From an uncultured Prevotellaceae bacterium (lineage in GTDB: Bacteria; Bacteroidota; Bacteroidia; Bacteroidales; Bacteroidaceae), in contig ONCG01000010.1 of the NCBI GenBank assembly GCA_900316285.1, positions 1 to 64,000 on the forward strand: DNA of 64,000 bases, read 5' to 3'. The position numbers and the translations under genes were made by a program. The notes beneath the pieces are model-generated. The model was not told the DNA's origin. It made no database searches and saw only the letters and a list, made by a program, of their open reading frames with translations. Shown piece by piece: positions 42,801-50,064 of this stretch. Numbering within the stretch: position 1 is the stretch's first letter; every line of letters starts with the position of its first letter.

Positions 42801-43715
42801 CTTTTCGAAGAGAAGGCAGAGAGCGGCTATAAGTACTACGATTTGGATATCAACGATGCCGACTTCGAAGGCGACAACACCGTCTCGCAATTCGGCTTCG
42901 ACATCCGTGATGCTGCCGTGTGGGAGATTGTGTATAAGAGCGTCGAGGAACAAATGAAGACGCTCCGCGTCAGCAACACCGACCAGATGGAGATTGTCTA
43001 TGAACGCCTCTATACAAATGGCACTACCGTTCCTGAGTACTTCAAGAATTCGCAAACTGGCGAAATCGCCAAGTATGTTGAGCGTTTCTTCGACGATTCC
43101 GACCGCGAGAACACCAGGTTCATCTATCTGCATGTGCCCATCCCCGAGAGTCAGCCTATCCGCGTGCTGTGCAATGGCGAGGATGTCACATACAGCAAGC
43201 ATGATGAATGGATTAATGGAGATTGGGTCACTTATATAGCTTCTATGACTCAAGACCAGACGTGGGACATCTCTTATGACACCAGCCACAAGCAAACCTT
43301 CATCGTCAAGGGTGGACTGTATCCCGAAGTCAACTACGAATATAAGGCAGGTGATATTACCAAGGATGTGCAGGTCGGTGGAATTACAGAGGTTTGCTTG
43401 CCTGATTATAACCCCGATTACGACAATACTTATGCTGACTTCACGATAGGTACGTTACCGAATGAATCATTTACGGCCCTCCGCAATGGTGTTGATGTTA
43501 CGGATAAGTTTATAAAGGAACTTCGGGATAACATGTGGGTTTATAGATTTGACTTTGATAATGCTGAAGTTGCGGCTGCCCTTGGCATCGACCTCCGCGA
43601 TCCCGCCGTGTGGCAGATCACCATCGGCGACACCGGTCGCTACGACTTGAACAACGATAACAAGGTCGACATCTCCGACGTCACGAAGCTCGTGAACAAG
43701 GTGCTCAACAGATGA
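39879..43715 (+). CDS. Large modular secreted protein with dockerin-like C terminus
   Basis: 1278 residues with a signal peptide (MRKLFLLLALIVAGVQSASA from Met7). Residues about 110-270 hold degenerate leucine-rich, BspA-like repeats (LKNLTFQGGIEIYG, LETLNFQGDATIKG). From about 380 onward a recurring signature x-NG-x-D-V-T-x-x-F appears about seven times (YKNGADITSQF, VNGQDVSYQF, KRNGVDVTALF, LCNGEDVTYS, LRNGVDVTDKF). Two near-identical WDISY-x-T-x-H-x-QTF-x-VKGG segments lie at about 889 and 1128. It ends YDLNNDNKVDISDVTKLVN, an EF-hand/dockerin-like motif. The first kilobase is visibly more AT-rich than the rest. Probably a surface adhesin or binding protein; the function is unknown. Confidence 0.85.
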   Translation: MKTIGNMRKLFLLLALIVAGVQSASADIYKYERDTVIMNGVYYETNFLVYNYSLSGSNNFYDASIIHLLTAGTSLSVPSEITIDNKAYKVRYVGKHTYLKGYPTRYFFDSSVPTNPGWRSEWKDNTGYHSGSSGALDTDWEYSAVPVYNSNSGLKNLTFQGGIEIYGPFTSNSLETLNFQGDATIKGDMLVVGLRNLNLKGALDISGTLTSDRLTEIHFNKLTCSGKFECSSLTDVYFPALKNEWVLFSGNVFTGVSFSGTQWEDHFPSSLKKKIRAHVWDLTSEQLAKLKNSAIWCDFKEIVNHKSNVNYTITSDGNARINFVELKGNASYVSATGISQIASASSGSKSGTVKSGGNYAVEIRDVDFDTKNVQLLRNGSVATLEPYEDQGQPLRYHEDLDLQQNVSYEVSVSDKVCTVSFAQTGYTGRIMYQKTWNGTTSTGVVTSMSPTVVCAQGSQLKLTIPYDQYTPNVLRLNGSTVSMTKANGEATATITVPAAATAEVDLTWQAPQQTFESHQPQIMIMRSGEGQVVFKGAICLPSDEWSQYLDDYEQSGLLLSGRDGYETWVMTGNGPVSCTQTVTNVTAPCVDPRGEDSLDEGSWGFIIEMTPVAGQKLKTLLLGRISEDELSWEEMVSGDYSNGSYVTYDASTNTYTFDIRGDYMNFGVGDYVVNIAMGPEETAVETGKTLNFVRQGGRGDSFIEWYDESGRDFYFEEGSTSKTIPNEELQDDDLKMYIDIEEGEVLHVYKNGADITSQFQLNGQSTTQYWAPLEEESATYTLLIDDAPDANPTWSIHNETEGDVIVERTLKDGTTETTTFAGNLNDLVIDDTQVSKVTLKVYAENANEAKPVRVLVNGQDVSYQFSTMPNDGDGFRLCYEVPVSELTNCNWDISYNTDHAQTFVVKGGTRDLLVDFDREILYGGPVFSSFRNDGPATIYLPPFNSEYNSYIDMMVYANAGEGVTIKRNGVDVTALFEEKAESGYKYYDLDINDADFEGDNTVSQFGFDIRDAAVWEIVYKSVEEQMKTLRVSNTDQMEIVYERLYTNGTTVPEYFKNSQTGEIAKYVERFFDDSDRENTRFIYLHVPIPESQPIRVLCNGEDVTYSKHDEWINGDWVTYIASMTQDQTWDISYDTSHKQTFIVKGGLYPEVNYEYKAGDITKDVQVGGITEVCLPDYNPDYDNTYADFTIGTLPNESFTALRNGVDVTDKFIKELRDNMWVYRFDFDNAEVAAALGIDLRDPAVWQITIGDTGRYDLNNDNKVDISDVTKLVNKVLNR

Positions 43716-43726
43716 CGCGAAACTGA

Positions 43727-43779
43727 GAACCCACCCCCAACCCCTCCCGAGGGGAGGGTGGTCTCAATAGCCTTAACCC
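43727..43779. repeat. Dispersed repeat family C, copy 1
   Basis: A 53-base sequence beginning GAACCCACCCCCAACCCCTC and ending AATAGCCTTAACCC. It contains the CCCCTC-CC-GAGGGG hairpin and starts 12 bases after a stop codon. It recurs almost unchanged at 49593-49645, again just after a stop codon. Confidence 0.85.
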
Positions 43780-43780
43780 G

Positions 43781-43813
43781 CACTATGGGTCCCTGATTTA
43801 GGGACCCATAGTG
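43781..43813. terminator. Perfect 14-bp hairpin between convergent genes
   Basis: CACTATGGGTCCCT (43781-43794), loop GATTT, then AGGGACCCATAGTG (43800-43813). It lies between the modular protein and the convergent ATPase gene. There is no T run, so termination is likely but not certain. Confidence 0.6.
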
Positions 43814-43937
43814 TGGCAGTGCAGGCAAAGGGTAGGAGCAGACCGCCGCGCAAGCGCGAACAAGAAGGGTCGGCCTATCGGCCTCAAAATCATTCAAAAA
43901 TCTGATTCAAAATCTTTCAAAATAATTAATGGATAAT

Positions 43938-45320
43938 TTACGGCTCATTCATGGGAATTATATGTTGCGCCGCAGTGCCCTCCTCTCTTGGAAGCAAAGC
44001 GAAGAGACTTTCAATCCATCCGGCCAAAGGTGAAGGGCTGCTGAGAAGACCACCGTTAAACTGAAGGTTCAGCATAGAGAAACGGATGCGATACTGGGGA
44101 TGATACTTCTTGTTATACTCCGAGAGGCTGTTGCCGCTGATGTTGTCCTCTGCCTTCACTTCAATGGGGATGACATACTCTCCCCACTGAATGACAAACT
44201 CCACTTCGGCCTTTGCGTCGGATGTCCAATAGCAAGGCACTTGGTCATCCAATAAAGACATTATGGATTGCAGAACAGCATTCTCGGCCATAGCACCCTT
44301 GAACTCAGTGTAATTTGCTATTGGGTCGGTGACGACCGTAGCTGGCAGGTGAGCGAGTCGGCGCAGAAGGCCGCAGTCACAGGCATAGACCTTGAAGGCA
44401 TCTGTTTCCTGATAAGCGGACAGTGGCATTCCTGGTTTACTGATATCGTACACCCTATAGATCATACCGGCATCCTCCAGCCACATCAAGGCATCCTCAT
44501 AGTCCTTGCTACGGGCTCCGCTTTTGATGACGCGATAGATAAACTTCCGATTCTCCTTTGAAAGCTGAGCAGGCAGCGAGTGCCAGACGGCATGAATGCG
44601 CGGTATTTCACGTGGCTCTGCATACTTGGCAAAGTCGAGTTCATAAAGGTCAAGGATATCCTGAAGTGTGGACTCAACAACCCCGACACCCCTGTCCTCA
44701 AGCAAAGCTACAATAGGCTCAGGCATTCCTCCGGAAACTTGATAGCGGCGGTATTCAGTACGTAGCTTATTAAGGATGATTTCTGGCAAATGACGTATGC
44801 CCTCCAAAGTCTCGATGTATTCAAAAGTCTTTGGATCGCTGACACGAAGAAACTCTTTGAATGTGACGGGAAACATTTTCATTACCTGCACCTTGCCTAC
44901 AGGCACCGTCATCTTCCGTTTCTTAACTGCAACGCCAAGCAAAGAACCGGCTGCAATGATATGGTACTGAGGAGCATCTTCACAGAAATATTTCAGACTG
45001 TTGAGAGCTTCCTCACATTCCTGAATTTCGTCAAATATCATTAACGTCTTACCGGGGACTATGGGGTGCTCGCAGTAAAGGGCAAGTTCTTTGACCAAAC
45101 GGTCAGGCGATTTTGTCGTCTGGAATACAGACTTCAATTCCGGCTGACGGTCAAAGTCGAACTTTACGCAGTAGTCAAAGCACTCACGGCCAAACGTCTC
45201 CATTGCCCACGTCTTGCCGATCTGACGTGCGCCCTTCAGCAGTATTGGCTTCTTGTCAGGAGCATCTTTCCACTGCTTGAAAGCATTGATTATATCTCTT
45301 TCTATTCTCATATTACTCAA
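43938..45320 (-). CDS. AAA-family ATPase with DUF4143-type C-terminal domain
   Basis: 460 residues, cytoplasmic. Walker A is KGARQIGKTW (G30 to T37), Walker B is LMIFDEIQE (D97-E98), and a sensor-like IIAAGSLLG follows. The second half has the DUF4143 pattern with a PD-(D/E)XK-nuclease-like core (KGAMAENAVLQ, then CYWTSDAKAEVEFVIQWG and VIPIEVKAEDN). These proteins are common and often multicopy in Bacteroidales; their function is not settled. The gene stands alone between convergent and divergent neighbours with its own promoter. The extreme C terminus (REEGTAAQHII) looks less conserved. Confidence 0.9.
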   Translation of the reverse strand: MSNMRIERDIINAFKQWKDAPDKKPILLKGARQIGKTWAMETFGRECFDYCVKFDFDRQPELKSVFQTTKSPDRLVKELALYCEHPIVPGKTLMIFDEIQECEEALNSLKYFCEDAPQYHIIAAGSLLGVAVKKRKMTVPVGKVQVMKMFPVTFKEFLRVSDPKTFEYIETLEGIRHLPEIILNKLRTEYRRYQVSGGMPEPIVALLEDRGVGVVESTLQDILDLYELDFAKYAEPREIPRIHAVWHSLPAQLSKENRKFIYRVIKSGARSKDYEDALMWLEDAGMIYRVYDISKPGMPLSAYQETDAFKVYACDCGLLRRLAHLPATVVTDPIANYTEFKGAMAENAVLQSIMSLLDDQVPCYWTSDAKAEVEFVIQWGEYVIPIEVKAEDNISGNSLSEYNKKYHPQYRIRFSMLNLQFNGGLLSSPSPLAGWIESLFALLPREEGTAAQHIIPMNEP

Positions 45321-45370
45321 AATAGTTCGTTTTTGTGTATTTCAACAACACTTTTCCGAACTTTCGAGTG

Positions 45371-45401
45371 CAAATATACTGTTTTTTTTCGAATTCACCA
45401 A
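45371..45401 (-). promoter_or_regulatory. Promoter of the AAA ATPase gene
   Basis: TATATTTG (45371-45378) on the minus strand, preceded after exactly 19 bases by TTGG (45398-45401), one base off the -33 TTTG. It lies 51 bases before the ATG. Confidence 0.6.
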
Positions 45402-45534
45402 GAAACTCTCTCTAAATATCATGATAAGCTATCATTTTGTGTGAAATTTACCACGCTGGGTGCCGTAGGCAAAAAAAGTTTTAACATGAATTATCTTGAA
45501 TTGAACATGAATTTTTTATGATTTTTTTCTCCAT

Positions 45535-45770
45535 GGATTACACGGATTCTCACGGATTCGTTCGTATCATCCGCAAAGAAGAATTTCTGGATAATTTCTG
45601 ATAATTCATGTTGCGCCGCAGGCAGAAAAAGTAAACCCTGCATTCTTTCCCCGCTTCGCTCTGAAAGCGTCTCCTACGTCGCCGAGCGATAGCCGCCCCT
45701 TATCAAGGGGCTCTAAATCTCGCGAAGCGATTCCTTTATTATTCGGGCAGACACAGGGGCCTGCCCCTAC
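45535..45770. repeat. Intergenic repeats upstream of GH38 (includes a family A copy)
   Basis: The 579-base gap holds a short CACGGATT tandem (about 45538-45560), a perfect hairpin GCCCCTT-ATC-AAGGGGC (45695-45711) and an eroded family A palindrome (45745-45770, GGGCAG/CTGCCC). No gene is visible. Confidence 0.65.
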
Positions 45771-45830
45771 GCGTGGGATGCGGTCGAAGGTAGGATGCGT
45801 CGAGACAATGAAAGAAAAATCAATTTTTTC

Positions 45831-45861
45831 TTTGCATTGTGCTCAACTTTCACTACCTTTG
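45831..45861 (+). promoter_or_regulatory. Promoter of the GH38 gene
   Basis: TTTG (45831-45834), exactly 19 bases, then TACCTTTG (45854-45861): a full match to the Bacteroidetes consensus. The ATG at 45900 follows after a 38-base gap, supporting the long N terminus of the protein. Confidence 0.8.
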
Positions 45862-45899
45862 TCTCCTGAAAATAGTAACCAACCTAAAACGTAAATAGA

Positions 45900-48800
45900 A
45901 TGAAAGTCACAAAGAGTTTGTTTTCCGCGGCAGAATGGTCTGTCTTCGGGGTGCGAGGCATGAAGTGTCGCACGGAGAGGAAGTGTCCTCATGTAAAGAA
46001 TCTTTTCTTCCTGCTGGTGTCGTTGTTGCTGCTGATGGGCAAGGGCGAGGCCTGCGCACAGGAAGCCCAGCCCGCAGCGGCAGAGGCACCGGGGACGGTG
46101 TATATGGTGGCCGATGCCCATTTGGACACTCAGTGGAACTGGGATGTGCAGACCACCATCCGCAAGTATATCTGGAACACGATGGTGCAGAACTTCCACT
46201 TGTTCCGACAATATCCCGACTACATCTTCAACTTCGAAGGCGGCGTGAAATACGCCTGGATGAAGGAATATTACCCGTCGCAGTATGCTGAGCTGAAAGA
46301 CTGGATAGGGAAGGGTCGCTGGCACATCACCGGCAGCAGCTGGGATGCCAACGAGACCATCATCTGCTCGCCGGAGTCGTGGATTCGTAACATCCTGCTC
46401 GGCCAGACGTTCTTCCGTCAGGAGTTCGGCAAGGAGGGCACCGATGTGTTCCTGCCCGACTGCTTCGGCTTCCCCTATACGATGCCCACGCTGGCCAAAC
46501 ACTGCGGGCTGATAGGTTTCTCGTCGCAGAAGCTGGTGTGGCGTGACAAGCCGTTCTACGAGGGCGGCCGCCGCTATCCCTATCCCTTCGGCGTGTGGGA
46601 GGGCATCGACGGCAGTAAGATCTTCATGGCCCACGGCTATAACTACTCGCAGCGGCTGCCCGACGAGGACCTGTCGAGCAATGCAATGCTGCTGCGCGAG
46701 GTCGGCGAGAGCGATCTGCGCCTGACGTACCGCTACTATGGTACGGGCGACATCGGCGGTTCGCCAACGGTGCCCTCGGTGCGTGGTGTGATGAAAGGCA
46801 TGAAGGCGGGCGGTCCGCTGAAGATCATCAGCGCCACGAGCGACCAGCTCTACAAGGACGCCATCGCCAAGGGGCTGACGGAAAAACTGCCCTCGTTCCG
46901 CGGCGAGTTGTATATGGACCTGCACGGCAACGGCTGCTACACGTCGCAGGCAGCGATGAAGCTCTACAACCGGCAGAACGAACACCTCGGCGATGCTGCC
47001 GAGCGCTCGGCGGTGATGGCCGACTGGATGGGTGCCTATCGCTATCCCATCGGCCTGATGACCGACGCCTGGCGCCGCATCATCTGGCATCAGTTCCACG
47101 ACGACGTGACGGGAACGAGCATTCCGCGGGCGTATGAGTTCTCGTGGAACGACGAACTGTTGTCGCTGAAGCAGTTTGCCGACGTGCTCACGACGAGCAT
47201 CGGCGGTGTGGCTCGGCAGATGGACACGCAGGTGAAAGGTACGCCCGTAGTGGTGTATAACAGCGAGGCGTTCCCCGTGAAGGGGCTGGTGAAGGTGGAC
47301 GTTGGTGACAGGGCATATAGTGTCGTAGATGGTGCAGGACGGAAGGTGCCCGCACAATGTGCCGACGGAAAGCTATTATTTGAGGCAGACGTTCCCTCGA
47401 CGGGTGTGGCGGTATATGGAATTAATATTGTAGGCAAGATGCCAAGGGTAGCCCCGCAGCCGCAGCGCGAGATAGAGAACTCGGTGTATCGCCTGCGTCT
47501 GGACGAGCACGGCGATATGGTGTCGCTCTACGACAAGCGGGCACAGCGCGAGCTGGTGGCACCGGGACGCAGCATCCGACTGGTGGTGCTCGACGACTGC
47601 AAGTCGGAAGCGTGGCCGGCCTGGGAGATTCATAAACGCACACTCGATAAGGACCCGCTGCCCATTCATGAGGGTGTGAAGATGGAGCTGGTGGAGAACG
47701 GTGCGGTGCGCAAGACGCTGCGCGTGAGCAAGCAGTATGGGCCTACGGTCATCCGTCAGGACCTGCACTTATATGAAGGTGCCGATGCCGACCGCATCGA
47801 CTTCGAGACTACCGTTGACTGGGCTGCGGAGAATGCATTGCTGAAGGCGGAGTTCCCGCTGGGCGTCGCCAACGAGATGGCGTCCTACGACCTCGGCCTG
47901 GGCTGTGTGCAGCGCGGCAACAACAAGGAGAACCAATATGAGGTGTACTCCCACGAGTGGACCGACCTCACCGACCGCTCAGGCACCTATGGTGTGACCA
48001 TTCTGAATAACGGCCGCTACGGCTGGGACAAGCCCAACGACAACACGCTGCGCCTCTCGCTGCTCTATGCCCCGAAGCCCGGCAACAACTTCGTTTATCA
48101 GGCTCATCAGGACAAGGGACACCATGTGTTCACCTATAGCATCATCGGCCACGAGGGTGCGCTGGATGTGGCACAGACCGCCCGTCGCGCTACGGCGTTC
48201 AACAGTGGGCTGCGCGCTTTCACGACCACGCGCCACAAGGGTGCGCAGGGTCGCCGCTTCTCGTTTGTGTCGAGCGACAACGACAACGTGCTCATCCGCA
48301 CGATGAAACAGGCAGAGGTGAGCGATGAATATGTGGTACGCGTGCACGAGCTCGGAGGTAAGGAGTCGCAGAAGGCGACGCTGACCTTTGCCGCCGACAT
48401 CGTGGCAGCCGTTGAGGCCGACGGTACGGAGAAGACCATCGGCGCCGCCACCTTCGAGGGCAACCGGCTGCAGGTGGACGTGAATGCGTTTGGCGTGAGA
48501 ACCTACAAGGTGAAGCTGCGGAAACACAACGCGACTGCCATCCGTCAGCAGGCGGTGGAGCTGGCGTTTAACAAGCGCTGTGCTACGCCGAATGCGTTCC
48601 GTACGGATGCCGACTTCGAGAGCGGCTATAGCTATGCTGCCGAGCTGCTGCCCGAAAAGCTCACCGTCGACGGCATCGCATTCCAGCTGGGCGACAAGGA
48701 TGCCGCGAACGGCCTGGCCTGTGAGGGCGACACGCTGCAGGTGCCTGCGGGCTACAACCGGCTGTATCTGCTCGCCGCCAGCAGCGAGGGCGACCGCGAG

Positions 48801-49586
48801 GCAACGTTCGGCGTGGGCAAGACGCGCCAGACGGTGGAGGTGCCGTTCTACAGCGGGTTTGTTGGTCAGTGGGGCCACACGGGTCAGACGCAAGGCTTCT
48901 TGAAGCCGGCACAGGTGGCCTATGTGGGTACGCACCGCCATTCTATCGACGGCGATGAGCCTTATGAGTTCACGTATATGTTCAAGGTGGCCATCGACCT
49001 GCCTGCTGGCACGAAGGAGGTGATACTCCCGAACGACCGTCATGTGGTGCTCTTCGCAGCTACGGTGGCGAGCGAGAACGACGGCGTGAAGGCGGCAGGA
49101 CAGCTGTTTGAGACGTCGAACGTGGCCACACAGCCCATCGACATCAAGCGCAGCGAGGTCAGAGCGCCGAAATCAGAAAGCCTGCTGAAGGGCGTGCAGC
49201 CCATCCTCTGCTCGGGCTACGTGAACGAGCGGGAGTCGCCGGCGATGCTCACCGACGGAAAGAGCGACACGAAGTGGTGCGATACGCATGCTGCACCGAA
49301 CTTCATCGTCTACGACCTCGGCGAGGCGAAGAGCGTGAGCCGCTGGCGCCTGCTGCATGCCGGTGCCGAGATGCGCGACTACATCACGCGTGCGGTGCTG
49401 CTGCAGGGTCGTAACACGCCCACCGAGGAGTGGCGGACGTTGGACATGCTCGACGGCAACCGTCAGAACGAAACCGACCGCACCTTCGCTCCACAATCGG
49501 TGCGCTACGTGCGCTTGTATGTGGTGGCTCCCACGCAGGAGATCAATGGCCTCGCCACCCGCCTGTATGAGTTTGAGTTGTGGTGA
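45900..49586 (+). CDS. Secreted GH38 alpha-mannosidase with C-terminal discoidin domain
   Basis: 1228 residues. The hydrophobic signal core (LFFLLVSLLLLMG) starts only at residue 35, after a long basic lead, yet the promoter position supports this start. The GH38 catalytic part spans about 65-400: zinc ligands H74 and D76 in DAHLDTQWNWD, nucleophile D187 in FLPDCFGFPYTMP, and WHQFHDDVTGTSI. The mannosidase middle and C-terminal beta domains follow. Residues about 1095-1228 are an F5/8 discoidin-type binding domain (MLTDGKSDTKWCDTH, RYVRLYVVAP). It releases alpha-linked mannose, for example from N-glycans or mannan. It is alone on its strand and convergent with the hybrid regulator. Confidence 0.93.
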   Translation: MKVTKSLFSAAEWSVFGVRGMKCRTERKCPHVKNLFFLLVSLLLLMGKGEACAQEAQPAAAEAPGTVYMVADAHLDTQWNWDVQTTIRKYIWNTMVQNFHLFRQYPDYIFNFEGGVKYAWMKEYYPSQYAELKDWIGKGRWHITGSSWDANETIICSPESWIRNILLGQTFFRQEFGKEGTDVFLPDCFGFPYTMPTLAKHCGLIGFSSQKLVWRDKPFYEGGRRYPYPFGVWEGIDGSKIFMAHGYNYSQRLPDEDLSSNAMLLREVGESDLRLTYRYYGTGDIGGSPTVPSVRGVMKGMKAGGPLKIISATSDQLYKDAIAKGLTEKLPSFRGELYMDLHGNGCYTSQAAMKLYNRQNEHLGDAAERSAVMADWMGAYRYPIGLMTDAWRRIIWHQFHDDVTGTSIPRAYEFSWNDELLSLKQFADVLTTSIGGVARQMDTQVKGTPVVVYNSEAFPVKGLVKVDVGDRAYSVVDGAGRKVPAQCADGKLLFEADVPSTGVAVYGINIVGKMPRVAPQPQREIENSVYRLRLDEHGDMVSLYDKRAQRELVAPGRSIRLVVLDDCKSEAWPAWEIHKRTLDKDPLPIHEGVKMELVENGAVRKTLRVSKQYGPTVIRQDLHLYEGADADRIDFETTVDWAAENALLKAEFPLGVANEMASYDLGLGCVQRGNNKENQYEVYSHEWTDLTDRSGTYGVTILNNGRYGWDKPNDNTLRLSLLYAPKPGNNFVYQAHQDKGHHVFTYSIIGHEGALDVAQTARRATAFNSGLRAFTTTRHKGAQGRRFSFVSSDNDNVLIRTMKQAEVSDEYVVRVHELGGKESQKATLTFAADIVAAVEADGTEKTIGAATFEGNRLQVDVNAFGVRTYKVKLRKHNATAIRQQAVELAFNKRCATPNAFRTDADFESGYSYAAELLPEKLTVDGIAFQLGDKDAANGLACEGDTLQVPAGYNRLYLLAASSEGDREATFGVGKTRQTVEVPFYSGFVGQWGHTGQTQGFLKPAQVAYVGTHRHSIDGDEPYEFTYMFKVAIDLPAGTKEVILPNDRHVVLFAATVASENDGVKAAGQLFETSNVATQPIDIKRSEVRAPKSESLLKGVQPILCSGYVNERESPAMLTDGKSDTKWCDTHAAPNFIVYDLGEAKSVSRWRLLHAGAEMRDYITRAVLLQGRNTPTEEWRTLDMLDGNRQNETDRTFAPQSVRYVRLYVVAPTQEINGLATRLYEFELW

Positions 49587-49592
49587 AACCTA

Positions 49593-49645
49593 GAACCCAC
49601 CCCCAACCCCTCCCGAGGGGAGGGTGGTATGAATAGCCTTAACCC
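49593..49645. repeat. Dispersed repeat family C, copy 2
   Basis: Near-identical to 43727-43779, with differences only around GGTATGAATAG versus GGTCTCAATAG. It begins 7 bases after the GH38 stop and holds the CCCCTC/GAGGGG hairpin. The AT-rich stretch 49646-49880 that follows has scattered AATTTGAGAATT repeats in both orientations and no gene. Confidence 0.85.
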
Positions 49646-49888
49646 ACTCAAAAATATTATTTATCAAGAATTATAGAATTTGAGAATTTTTCGTTGGATG
49701 AGTAGGATTTATTGAGAATTGGAGAAGAAATTGCTGCAATTTCCTGTTTTCTCGCTACCATTCTCGTCGCTTGCGACGGATTCTTGCTAATTCATTTGCA
49801 TGAATAAATAATTCTCAAATTACCTCCCCTTCGGTCGGTGGGTCTTCGACAAATCTCTCAAATTCTTGACAAGAATTATATATCTAAC

Positions 49889-49983
49889 ATATCGGGCAGA
49901 CACATCCTCATGTGCCTGCCCGATATTATTTATGTCCTTTATTTGCCTATTGAGCGGGCAGACACGGGGGTCTGCCCCTACGG
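49889..49983. repeat. Dispersed palindrome family A (49.9 kb, two copies)
   Basis: First copy: arms 49889-49899 and 49916-49926 (ATATCGGGCAG and its complement), with a second inner stem CACAT/ATGTG. Second copy: GGGCAGAC (49956-49963) with GTCTGCCC (49970-49977). They lie between the convergent GH38 and hybrid regulator genes. Confidence 0.85.
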
Positions 49984-50010
49984 TAGGATGACGTCAACGC
50001 TGGCGCGCGA

Positions 50011-50062
50011 CTCCCCTCCTTCGGAGGGGCGGGGGAGGTTCTCCCCTCTCTTGGGAGGGGCT
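50011..50062. terminator. Tandem GC hairpins after the hybrid regulator gene
   Basis: Two hairpins, CCCCTCC-TTC-GGAGGGG (50013-50029) and CCCCTC/GAGGGG with a 6-base loop (50043-50060). The latter lies 4 bases beyond the regulator stop codon. Position suggests 3'-end formation for the minus-strand gene. Confidence 0.55.
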
Positions 50063-50064
50063 GT

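Noticed and set aside
41742-43295. 517-codon minus-strand frame inside the modular protein gene
   Set aside because: The plus-strand frame shows repeated modules and a dockerin-like end; the reverse frame has no recognisable features.
43938-45320. AAA ATPase with nuclease-like tail as a phage-defence gene
   Set aside because: DUF4143 ATPases are common single genes in Bacteroidales, and no defence partners adjoin it. A defence call is not supported.
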